Shown here in pieces: positions 48,582 through 60,000 of a stretch of 64,000 bases of DNA. Source of the DNA: Trichoplax sp. H2 (taxonomy: Eukaryota > Placozoa > Uniplacotomia > Trichoplacea); NCBI GenBank assembly GCA_003344405.1, contig NOWV01000014.1, positions 806,001 through 870,000 of the forward strand. The letters are read 5' to 3'. Within the stretch, counting starts at the first letter, position 1, and each line of letters starts with the position of its first letter. The translations under genes were made by a program, and so were the position numbers. The notes under the pieces were generated by a model that was not told the origin of the DNA, searched no databases, and worked only from the letters and a program-made list of their open reading frames with translations.

Positions 48582-49034
48582 CATTCCGAGTTACTGGACT
48601 TTGACAGTTATCCCCTTCAAATCCTCCTAAGCGGCTAAAATTAAGTTAATAAATGAAAGTTGATTACTAAAAGGGAAATTAACGTTGAAATTGAATTTTG
48701 AATTAGAGCTGTCTAGAAATAATCTCAACAAGAGTTATGACTAATTATATATTTCAATTTGTTGCTAGACGTATCTTTACACTGATTAATTAGATGACAA
48801 ATTACATTTAAAATTGTTACATCCAGTAGCTACGCTGATGATTAAGAGTCAGTACAATAATCGCTATTTTTGTAAGTTTGTAACTTACTATAGATTAATA
48901 AATATATTCTCAGCAAACATCAACATTTTGAGTCTTGCTTAGAATTAAACGTTTGTAATACCTGCAACTTGGTTTATTATTGTTCATTTTGCATTGTCCG
49001 TTATTGCTGCAATATCCGTGAGAGCAAACAAAAT
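48582..49034 (-). pseudogene. Pseudogene C: split EGF missing a cysteine (48962-49034, 48582-48634)
   Basis: [19 protein letters not shown], then SRLGGFEGDNCQSPVTRNG: TGT/TGC of B and D is CGC (Arg) here. Confidence 0.8.
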
Positions 49035-49153
49035 CTGAAATAGGACAAAAGCACGAATATTTACCTAATACTTGCCTGTTTTTAAATATCAGTAGTTTTA
49101 TAAAGTATTACTGCTTTCATTTCGATAACATTTGTTTATTTTAGTTGACGTAC

Positions 49154-49456
49154 TCATATCGAAAAGGGGCGTTTGTTGGACTTGACTATCGGTGGAATCA
49201 TGTACGCGACATGAATAGGCACCATTATTACCTATGGCTAACGGACTAAAGACGAGATATGATGTAATTTTAGATTTCGTATCGCTGACGACGTTACTGA
49301 TTTTGGTTGCATTTCCAGGTACGAAAGTAATATTATTTTTCGTCCAAGTAATAGAAGGCAGTGGGCGTCCGACAGCTTGACATTGTAATTTGGCATAGGA
49401 ACCTACCATAAAGTTAGTTATGTTTGCAGAAATAGGCAGAATCGTAATAGGGATAT
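49154..49456 (-). pseudogene. Pseudogene C: membrane-proximal Ig domain
   Basis: 303 nt, frame open. [20 protein letters not shown], then LAIGNNGAYSCRV. Very close to D 58492-58794. Confidence 0.82.
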
Positions 49457-49548
49457 CTAAAGTGTGGACATGTACGAATATATATTTAGCAAAATTTAGA
49501 AAAAGACTGATCCATTATATCAATAAAATGAAAACTATAGTCACTAAC

Positions 49549-49984
49549 GTGCTAATTCAATTTGGCAATTGTTTCCCGTGTGTAGAGGATCACAACTAGT
49601 ATATCAGAATCAATATTGTCATTAACATTATCATAGGCGCTTTACAATTTTAAATGTATATTAAATATCTACGTCCATTTAAGTTGAGTAAATATTAGCA
49701 GCTACTACATTATAACGAAATTCTAATTATAGACATTAGACTAAAGACATAAGCAAAAAAAGAAATTGTGGCTTAGAGACTGAATATGCCTATGTTTAAA
49801 AATGATGCCTACATAAAACTGATAATTACTTGAGAATAACTCTGACCTACATTATCGAATACGGAAAAGGTATTATTCCCGATTTAATGCTACGAAATTA
49901 TTTGCTATTACCTGCATATGGCTCCAGTTTCGGTTTGATGACATTCGCCATGTGAATTGCAAAATTCTGGGGAACAGGTAAACT
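49549..49984 (-). pseudogene. Pseudogene C: split EGF (49912-49984, 49549-49595)
   Basis: FTCSPEFCNSHGECHQT, then CDPLHTGNNCQIELA. Sites and cysteines intact. Confidence 0.8.
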
Positions 49985-50192
49985 CTATAGACATAGTGGG
50001 ACAGTTATCAATAATTACAATCGCTAGTAACAAATAAAGCGTCATTCAAGATTAACATTAGAGCCTTCATTTAGAATTCTAATAAAACTGAGCTAATAAT
50101 ACAAAGAAATTAGTTGTACTCGTATACTTTATTTCTCAAGTCTTATAAAATATTTGATAAGTCTGCAAAATAGCTAAGTTTCATCGACTTAA

Positions 50193-50495
50193 GTAAGTTT
50201 ATGGTATTACTCTTAATAACTTTACTGCTAATGTTGTCCGTGACTTGGCAATAGTATGCGCCCGCATCACTGAGAATAAGAGTTTGAATAACTAAGATCA
50301 TGATAGTGTCTTCATTAGAATTAACATCTCCGGGATACATGTTGATTCGATCTCCAGGTGTAACTTGTTTACCATTGTGATACCAGTTGAACTTAGGTCT
50401 TGGCCTTGCTTTAGCTTGGCATTTTAGGCCAATACGTGATCCAAGTAGAAATTTAGAGACATTTGATTGTGCCACTACTGAGCTCAGGGGAATAT
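50193..50495 (-). pseudogene. Pseudogene C: Ig domain with lost 5' splice site
   Basis: 303 nt to the expected boundary. IGLKCQAKARPRPKFNWYHN, then LILSDAGAYYCQV. The expected GTAAGT donor reads TTAAGT; the next GT would shift the frame. Confidence 0.8.
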
Positions 50496-50655
50496 CTAAC
50501 AAAGATTTGGATAGTAAACAAATCAGTTAAAGTTTCAGGTGTAATTTGATTTAGGAACCTAAGAATATTGTAAACTCTAATTGAACGTGCCACCACTGTA
50601 AAAATTTAAGAAATTATGCAATGACGACATCTATTAAACTTTAAAAATCTCTTAC

Positions 50656-50950
50656 GTGGCAGCTGAGTCTCACAGTGATTTCCAGTAAATCCAAAATTAC
50701 AGCTGCAGTATAAAATGGTTAAAGGTTTATATGTTAATACAACTTTACCATAATTCATTATTTTTGTGCGATAGAACGTTAAATCGCATTTATAAACTGC
50801 TATTAGTACTTTTGTAATATCGTTTTTTTGGTAATTGTTTATTATTCCTAGAGTACGAAATGGGATTTTACCTGCACTTCAGCGAATCGCTGCCAGCTAT
50901 CTTACTACATGTTCCTTGACTACTACAAAACTTGACAGAATAACCCATCC
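50656..50950 (-). pseudogene. Pseudogene C: split EGF missing a cysteine (50872-50950, 50656-50702)
   Basis: First half reads MGYSVKFCSSQGTC, where B and D have M(S/A)CS; the first EGF cysteine is Tyr. Second half CNFGFTGNHCETQLP is normal. Confidence 0.8.
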
Positions 50951-51055
50951 CTATTTTGTAGTATTTAAATAAGAGTTATAAATGAAATATTACTTTGCTT
51001 ATAAACATACTACAATACTTCATTCATTGTTTTGTCATTTTTCTAATATACTTAC

Positions 51056-51361
51056 TAATAGAGATTGCGGGACTATTAATCAACGTGAATGAAACATAAT
51101 GAGCGACACATCGATATTCTCCGTTGTTAGATAACATTAAATTATTGATAATCAGAACGGATCGGGCCAGTGTACGATTCGATAGTAATGTAGGCTGAGG
51201 AATAACCATAACATTGCTGCTATTTCCAATTTCAACGCCATTTTTAGACCATTTAAGTTTTGATAACGGGCGAGATACTGCTTGACACGTCATTAAAACG
51301 GAAACACCTTATACATAGGTCGAGGTATTGCTCTGAACCAAAACTTCTTTCACAGACAATC
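51056..51361 (-). pseudogene. Pseudogene C: Ig domain with premature stop
   Basis: 306 nt. VQSNTSTYV, then TAA (51309-51311), then GVSVLMTCQAVSRPLSKL. Gene D reads NYEYGASVLLTCQA at the same place. Confidence 0.82.
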
Positions 51362-51543
51362 CTTGAAAGGTTGTGATAAAACGATTACTACTTTGAAAAA
51401 GTTAATATAATTGAAATCATAACAATTACAATAATTATAATAAACAATTAAGAGAAAGAATTGTAGCTATTTCAATATACAGTAAACCAATTTATGCAAT
51501 GTAATTACAGTAAATCGAAAATAGTAGTTGTAGGTTAGCTTAC

Positions 51544-52033
51544 CTGGTAGCGAGGTTTCGCACTGAATGCCTGTGTGATATTGATCACAAATAGATTATA
51601 TAGCACACAATAATATCTCAGCAGTAAGATCAAGTCGCCAAGAAATTGATAAATAATGTAAAGAAAATTTTCTTTCAAAGAGAACTATAAGATTTTAATA
51701 AAAATTCTGAGCAAATTTTAAATGTTTGAGAAGTGAAGTGATCTTATCCTTAATTTACCCTGATCAAAGAGCAAGATAAAAAATTACATTTATAAAGAAT
51801 TAATCGATCAAGGAATACGCGTACTATGGGCGTCCTATTGTTGCAATACTATTTTACTGGTAAGACTGTGAAACTTCAAAAATGATATAGGCTACTGCAG
51901 CAGCTTATAAAATACGTTACTGTTAGATCAGACGCAGATTTATTTGAAATTTACCTGCACTGAATTTGGCTACCATTATTAATTTTTCTACAGCTTCCAT
52001 GATAGTTACAGAATGTTGATGAGCATGCCACTC
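51544..52033 (-). pseudogene. Pseudogene C: split EGF (51955-52033, 51544-51590)
   Basis: VACSSTFCNYHGSCRKIN, then CDQYHTGIQCETSLPG. The second half's acceptor reads CTAT, so it cannot splice normally. Confidence 0.78.
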
Positions 52034-52211
52034 CTATAAAATATTATAATTTAAAAGCTTAAATTATACATATTATCAAAGTTATATTATTGTTGTCAAT
52101 AGAAAATTTATTAATAAACTAAAGTATTGAAAAATTAAAATTTAAGAGGTACAAGATGGATGACTTGCACATTCAGTAATTTTACTTCGTAGGACTTGCA
52201 GTAAAGCTTAC

Positions 52212-52517
52212 TTAAAGTGATTGTTGTACTCTGTATAATTGTGCCGCCATCTTTGTAATTTCCCACGCACTTATAATTTCCATTATTAACCAGTATTAAA
52301 CCCTTTAAAATTATTACTGATTGTGCATATGTACTATTAGCAGATGAAACAGAGTTCATGATATGGACGTTACTGCCATTAATTAATGGAACACTATCTT
52401 TAGTCCAAGATAGTTTGGCGAGGGGAAGCGATGTTGCTTTGCATGTCAGAGCAGCATAGATGCCATAATAATAAGTTGTAGTATTACTTTGAACTGTAAC
52501 CGTGGTTAGAGGAATAT
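52212..52517 (-). pseudogene. Pseudogene C: Ig domain, intact frame
   Basis: 306 nt. AALTCKATSLPLAKLSWTKD, then LILVNNGNYKCVG. Gene D has lost the matching exon. Confidence 0.82.
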
Positions 52518-52730
52518 CTATCAAGAAGTCAAAAATAGCTCAAGCTTAATATCATCATAATCTAGCAAATAAAGCTGATTTGTATCTATCAAAATTAAAT
52601 AAGTCATTCATAGTAGCAAATGCTTTATGCGTATTGATAAAGCATTCAACGAGAAAAGAAAGAAAGCTGGAATGTAAATTGAGTTTATCTAACCAACCAG
52701 ATAATAAAGATAAAATCTATATTTAATTAC

Positions 52731-52777
52731 CGGGTAGCTTTGTTTCGCAGTTGCGTCCTGTGCTATATCGATTGCAG
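52731..52777 (-). pseudogene. Pseudogene C: orphan second half of an EGF
   Basis: 47 nt, CAG acceptor and GTAATT donor intact: SCNRYSTGRNCETKLPG. No first half upstream, which marks the truncation point. Counterpart in gene D at 61537-61583. Confidence 0.8.
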
Positions 52778-55700
52778 CTGTATTTAACGGAAGGAGTAAA
52801 ATAAAACGTTTAAATTTACACAAACACGTAACTGCAGATGAGATAACTTTGAAGGATGATTTATAGTACTGCATATTTGAATTGAAGTAATAATTTTACA
52901 GTATTATAAAACTGTATCCTATATTTCTTCTTCTAGCTAGATAATGTATTTGCTTATTTATTGACGTTTAAAGTCCAGTTGCAGTGATCATTTCGTAAAT
53001 TTTTAATTACTGTAATTAAATGTGTAAAAATTTTAATATATATTAGTTTTTGCTGAGTTTAGGTATCATAGCGAAATTACTAGAATGGAATGACTTTTGC
53101 CGGTAACTATTTAAATGGCTTTTGCTATAGCGGTCACAGCCCTGTAGAAGCACGATAAAATAAACTTTTTTTCTCTTGCGCTATGACCGAATATTCTAAT
53201 TACTACTATTATAGTGTATATTATGCTATATTTATGTTAGAGTGCATATTAATAAGATGTATTATCATATACTTTGTGTTATTAAAAGCTTCGCAACACG
53301 ATAACGTAATGTACGATCAATAAGTCGATTTCGTGATCCACGTATCAGGGAGCAATAGCTACTCTCTCAGAAGTACTTTTCTTATTATACTAGACTACAA
53401 AAAAGACTTAGACACTTCGTATCTTACGTTAAACGCAAATCTTAACAACTCTCTTTATAATACGATATATCGCATTTATATACTCTTTTACAGTAGCAAA
53501 GACATCCGGGTTAGTAATATTAACATTGAAACCTGCTAATGAATCAAAAGCTAATTTTATCTACTGCTACCTAATGAAGACAACAATATATACAATCTAC
53601 CATAAGTGGGTTACAATCACAGTAATTTCAATTGTAAGAAGACTATACGCGATTCCCTAATTAAACTGCTAATTTCAGTAAGCTGTATCTATATATAGGT
53701 TTCGGCCAAAACCCGAAGTTGGCATATTTATATATAAACTAACATATGTATCACCATTAAAGCTGGTGCTATATTTAAATATCACATATCTAACTTAGAA
53801 AGTCTTTAAATAAGGGTAAATCAATAAAATTATCCTAGCATAGATGTTTTCTACTATAATCTTGATATTACAGTGTATAACACTGTAATACCTATTATAG
53901 CATGTAATGTCTATAGTGTATTTCAGATTGCTACTGTGTGTTTGCGTTGATTCGATATTACCTGAATTTATTATGCCACAAGCTTGCTATTGTTACAGCC
54001 TACATAAACATCATAATTGATCATAGTTACTGTAGTATTTAACACTTGTTCATTTTAGGTATTTAATATGAATTATACTACGTATACTAAATGATCCTCT
54101 CTTCTACAACTTGCTATTATATTACATTATAAATGTAAAAGGAATACATATATAAGCGGACTTATTCAATCAATAAAGAGATAATAGGAATACGTAGTTT
54201 ATTTTATAATAACTAAAACTACTTGTTCCATTTCCTTTCTCCGATGCTAATTGAAAGCGGTAAGAACTTCCCATAAGGTAGCTAGCATTAACTCTAGACA
54301 AGAAGACGCAACAATTGCTACGCTTTTGCTTAATCAAAGCTGATAGCAGCTTCAGTATTATAAGATCTTAGATCTGCAATATGATAATCTAATGAGTAAG
54401 CTTATCTTGAAGCTCTGATTTTACATGTAAAAGCTATTGTAATAATAATGTAGTGCAGCAAATGATAGAACTTGCTGTAGGCATACAGCAGTATGCACAC
54501 ACAAGCTACTAGATAGTAGATCATTAACCATAGTTGGAGTTTATGTCTATTATTAGCTTAAGAGCCTAGCATTATTAGGAACATGTGCATTATCCTCATA
54601 AAGGAATAAAGAAATAAAATAGATTGGATTATCATATACATATAGTATATTTAATTTTCTATCATTGTAAGTCGAATTTAAAGTAAAATTAGCTGAAAAG
54701 ACTCAATTAGATTAATAAGCAAAGCTAATTAGTCGATATGACAGAAAAAAAGAATAATAAATGATTCTTTGTAAGTATATATGTGCATAAGTGACGTTAA
54801 TAATGCAGCTATTCTAGGCTTTCAGGGATTTTTCTAATGATTTAATTTAGATCTTTTATTTGCAACAGTAATTACTATAATCTGGCTAGATCATAAATAT
54901 TAAATTGTGAAATTATGTCAAGTCGGCATATAAGTTAGAAAAATCATACATGGCACATTTACTTATCAATTCTTGCATATTTCTTTTCTAGCTAGCTACA
55001 ATATCCTTATCATATTCGAATTTTCACTCCTGAATTGTAAATTAAGCACTTAAATTAATTTAGCTTCAATTTAAAGGGAAAAAAGCTCTTTAGTAAGGCC
55101 TCGATGATAAAAAATAAGATGCGGCATTCATTGGAAGGGGATTGGTAGTCAAAGGTATTACTTTTAGGCCTTAAATGATCGATTGTTGCTAGTGGATGAT
55201 GTAGTGGCGATAGCTGTCGCCTTAAGCGAGAATGTAGGGCGCCTTGTCAGGCGACATCGGAAGAAGCATATTAAGTATAACGCTAAATATATATTTAAGC
55301 TAAATATGGAAATCTATAGATTAAAATGACATTAAACAACTTGACTGAGGAAAAGAAATTGGTAAACATATCTGTCTACATCTTGTAATGAAAGATGCAA
55401 AGACTGACTTATTTAAGCCAGAGTTCAGACTGAGTTCTAACTGAGTACAGGTTACGTTATCCAAATTTGTAACTACGATATTCTATACTAAATTAAAATA
55501 CCAGCAATAAACTATCTTTATCGGCTAACTTTTGCAGACGATATATTAAATGACCTTTATATTATAACTATAAGAATAGTACCTCTTACAGTATAGTTAG
55601 GACAAATTGCTTTATAGTTGTATAAATTACTTTTTCAAAGCAAATCCGGATACCTATTTGCAAATTAAGTAGTAGTCATCTAATCAATCTTTAATACCCT

Positions 55701-56926
55701 ATAGTATTCATAGCGATAGCACTATTGACGAAGAGAATTACAGCGCCAGTACAGAGTTTGAAAATTATGTTAAGATGTAATATACGCACTAGAAAACCAT
55801 TGCATGGATATATATTATTTAGAAATCAATTTGCAAATGACAAAATCTAAAATTAAAGTCGTTTGTTATATAATTTAGTCAAATTTAATGAGTGCCGGAA
55901 CTTCTTAATTGATTTCACAAAAAGAACTTTTAGAGTGTATTATTACTTCCTTAACCATCGTATATTTCTTGCCATAAGAATTGATGCAATTACGATAATA
56001 GAATGATTATATTATGATCGAAATTAAATTAATCTCTTTAGATTTAGCAGTTTAATTAATTTACTTTATGTGATAGAGGGTCCAATGAGTCTGCAGATGT
56101 GGACTCCCCAGGCATTTCACAATAATGATACGAGGGGCTATTAGAAAGATATATTTATTATAGAGAATAACTAGGTACTGTTTGGTAGTTACTGGTAGAT
56201 CAGCGTGTAAGCTGTTGTGAAGTAACGTGTGTAGATATAAACACTACCAAATGCAACTGAACAAATTTGAAACAGAAATCATCAGTTTTTATAGCTTTCG
56301 AGAGAGGAGACATGCAGAGAACAGGATTGTAGAATTAGATACATTATATACCAAAAACAGGCTATTTAATTGTAAATGATTGTAGGAAATAGCGAAGACT
56401 GTAGGTACTATACTGTAAATAATTGAACAGGACAAGCTATATTTGAGCATAGTTGAAATAGACTGTAGAGGTATCTATATTCAGAACATAGCAAAATGTC
56501 GATATTTAAGGACATGTCTAAAATCTACAGTGAAAATTCAACACACTACACTTTAAATTTCTTGGAATTGATTTTACGATATGACAGTAAAATTATCGCA
56601 TGCAAATTGCATTCGAATCTTAGTACCGATTAGTCGTAGATTTTAATATTTAATATGATGGAATATAGGACGAAGAGCATAAAAAAAATATCTAATACTG
56701 TGATTGAAGAAAAAATTTTTAAAATAATTGCTGTATCTAATTCTATAGAAATTTGCATATTTAATAATATGCTCTAACATATAGGTTTAACTTCCAAAAT
56801 AAAAGTTCTATGACTTAATATAGGGAAATGAACGTATTATTTCTAATACGTTCATCCCCTAAGAACAGATATAGATATTAAATACTGTATCACTGAGCAA
56901 TAGAAGTAAAAGTAAAAGGGATAAAA
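52778..56926. other. Gap between pseudogene C and gene D
   Basis: 4.1 kb with no recognisable exon. Holds the GC-rich hairpin patch at 55.2 kb and an otherwise featureless AT-rich sequence. The deleted 5' part of pseudogene C would be expected here; no remnant was convincingly found. Confidence 0.5.
55195..55262. repeat. GC-rich nested hairpin patch
   Basis: Nested inverted repeats: TGTCGCCT (55215-55222) with AGGCGACA (55249-55256), and GGCGA (55206-55210) with TCGCC (55217-55221). Sharply GC-richer than the surroundings. Could be a mobile-element fragment or a structured RNA; no proof of either. Confidence 0.35.
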
Positions 56927-57036
56927 TCATAGATCTTTATCTTGTACGCCAAAACTCGGGTTTTCGCGAGCAGTTTTATAATCTGGATCTTCATAGGAAG
57001 GCGAATATACAAATGTAGTCTTAGTTGCAGATTTTT
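56927..57036 (-). CDS. Gene D: cytoplasmic tail exon and stop
   Basis: 110 nt after TTTCAG. KSATKTTFVYSPSYEDPDYK, then TARENPSFGVQDKDL and TGA at 56927-56929. Three tyrosines and an NPSF motif in the place of gene B's NPVY. Confidence 0.78.
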
Positions 57037-60000
57037 CTGAAACATTAATATAGGATATATTTTTAAGATCGAAATAGCGTATAAGATTATGTTGCTGTTT
57101 TGGTTTACAAGTTTGTACTACGATTTACAATCTTTCGGACTTAGCCGAATTTTTTATGGTAACTGACGTACAGTTTTACAGTAAATGTCATCTTGATGTA
57201 TGTTACACAAAGGTCAACATGCAATAAAGAATTTATTTCTCACTGTCTGATTTGTGTTAATTTTGATAAATACTAAAGCTTTTGTACAATTATTGACTAA
57301 TCGAACGTTCTATCAAAATTGGTGATGCAGTCAGTACATGAGGATAAAACTACTGATTCCAGCAAACTTTTGACATTAACCATTCACATTTTATAATGAA
57401 TAACCACTTACCCAATGGGTTTGATGTTTGCAAATTGCGGCATGGCAAGACTTTATGGTGTAATATCCTACATTTCACACGTATAAAATAGTTTTACAAT
57501 AACTTTTATGATTTTAAAAATTTTTTTCATTGAAATTGCGTATTTAAGGAAATGAATAAAGTAGAATAAAGTAGAATTCAACAAGACCGCTGTTGCATCT
57601 ATAATAAAAGACAATTATTTAATGACCTATGAATGCTATTTACCCTTTCTTCTTCAGGAATATTATTATTCCAATAAAAACTAGCGTAGCACTGATACAT
57701 CCAATAGCAATTCCAACATAGCTTCCAACTATGATTTAATGATACAGGTAAAAGTTTATTTTCAACATAATTTCATCATAGGCAATTATATGCGCTACTG
57801 CGCAAACAAAAACTCTATAATCTATTTTAGATACCGTATATTTAGGATTGGTAAAAGTTTTATTGTCTTTGTTATTGTTATTATATGAAATGTTTTAGCG
57901 TTTTATACAAAATATGCTTATAATGTTATAAATGCAGTACCATTTTGCGCTATTGAACCTTGACAGTTGTCTCCTCCAAATCCTCCTGAGCAGCTAAAAT
58001 AGAGCATTCAAGCATAGATTCTTTTAACATAAAATCATTTTTAAATTGTAATTTAGCAGTTCAATTGCACAAATTGTAGCGTAAAATGGTGTCAACAGAT
58101 ATATGATATATAAAGTATTGATGTTACTGAGAAATTTCTTTCCAATAAGTATTTTAAGAAAATTAAAGCTTGAGTCCCTCGAATACTAGATATATCTAAG
58201 ATAATGAGTAACTTTTAAAGATAGCTACTGTACTGCTAAGTAATTAGGTAGCGTAAGCTTTAGATAAGTATCCAAGTAGCCAAAATTTATTAATATTTTC
58301 GGTACCTGCAACTTGGTTTTTTATTGTTCATATTACATTGACCATTGTTACTGCAATATTGCGGTGAGCAAATGAAACCTGTAGTATGATAATTGACAAT
58401 TGTAACTGTTGTCTAATATTAATAAATAACTTTATTTCTGTTAGAAAAAGAGAAATTTATTTAGTTAACCAATATATTCCGGTTAGCATACTTATTTCGT
58501 AAAGTGTGGTTTTCAAAACTTGATTACTAGTAGGATTATGTACAAGGCATGAATAGGCACCGTTATCACCTATAGATAATGGACTAAAAACGAGATAGGA
58601 TGTAATTTTCGATTTCAAATCGCCGACAATATTAGTGATATTGGTTGTATTTCCAGGCGCAAAAGTAATATTATTTTTGATCCATGTGATGGAAGGCAGA
58701 GGGCGCCCAACTGCTTGACATTGTAATCTGGCGTAGGAGCCAACCATAAATTGACTAATGTTTGAGGAAATAGATTGAATCGCTACTGGAACAGCTAAAA
58801 TACAAATATTATATCAATACGCTATGATCATAACACCAGTAATAGGTCTGCTTGCTAAGACGGTAAGTATATATATATATACTACTAACGTGTTAGTTGG
58901 TTTTCGCAATTATTTCCAGCGTATAAAGGACCACAACTAGAATTAGAAGATTTGCATTATGAGTAAAAACTGTGCGGTTTTCAATATCCGGACGGTGGAA
59001 ATTAAATCCTGACAGTACGTAAACGTATTAGCCTGTACATTCTCATAACTCCGCTATTTAATTGCCAACGTTGATATCAATCACATAAAAGCTAAGAAAA
59101 GCTATTTCTAAAAGTGAATGTATGTGTCATACTGTAATAAAAGAAACTGGTGCTTGAAAGATTTACTAAAAATTTCGAGTAAAAATTTTAAATTCAGGGA
59201 TATTAACTGCAACCTGATGCTGCTTTGACGCTTATCATTACCTGCATACAGGACCAGAATTAGTTTGATAGCATTGGCCTTGTAAATTACAAAATGCTGG
59301 AGAACACGTAATCTCTATAATGCAGTATAAAAATAATTAATTGTGATATTAGCATTTAATCATAATTTAAACTTGATAGAATCTTCCAAATAAGATTATT
59401 TCTATAATAAACATTATGCGAAGGTATACGTAAAAATCATGTACTAGCTGTATGCTAAACCTTCTGAACTTACGAGGTATCTACGTAATATTCAATTTCA
59501 AAGAACTTACGTAGATTCACAGTAGAACTATTAATAGTAATCTTGCTAATTTCATCAATAGCCTGACAGTAGTAAGTGCCTAAATCAGTTGGAATAAGAT
59601 TTCTAATTGCTAATACCACTGACGTAACTTCATTAGAATTGGCGACTACAGGAAAGATTTTGATTCTATTTCCAGCTATAACTTGTTTGCCATTATGATA
59701 CCAATTAATCTTAGGTCTTGGTCTTGCTTTAGCTTGGCATTTTAGACCAACGTAAGATCCGATTAAATATTGGGAGACATTTGCTTGTGCCACTACCGAA
59801 TTAAGAGGAAGTTCTAAAAATGGTATCAAGATTGCCACATTAGTTGCAATTATAGCCTTAAGTATATTTGTGAATCTTAGATTGTTATGTAATATTTATT
59901 AGAATTATCACTAATACACATCTAAAGATAACTTTACTGTAGCGGTACCTACTACATTAATTAAAAAAAACATACTTGGTAGTGTGCTCTCGCAATGATT

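Larger units (their letters stand above)
47884..52777 (-). pseudogene. Pseudogene C: 5'-truncated Ig/EGF/TM receptor copy
   Basis: Sixteen exon positions matching gene D's 3' half: split EGF remnant, four Ig domains with EGFs, TM, linker and tail (about 2.0 kb of exon). Lesions seen: (1) in-frame TAA at 51309-51311 where D reads Tyr; (2) donor of the 50193-50495 Ig exon is TTAAGT instead of GTAAGT; (3) acceptor of the 51544-51590 exon is CTAT instead of CTAG; (4) Cys to Tyr in the EGF half at 50872-50950; (5) Cys to Arg in the EGF half at 48582-48634; (6) no exon 5' of 52777 although the first remaining exon is only the second half of an EGF. The TM and tail exons remain open. A shortened transcript from the 3' part cannot be excluded. 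Confidence 0.8.

Noticed and set aside
53333-53539. 68-codon plus-strand open frame in the gap.
   Set aside because: No domain, no splice or promoter context; expected by chance in AT-rich DNA of this length.
53700-53740. GGCCAAAACCCGAAGTTGGC resembles the NPSF-coding part of the tail exons.
   Set aside because: Match is about 15 bp with an indel and no flanking similarity; probably chance.
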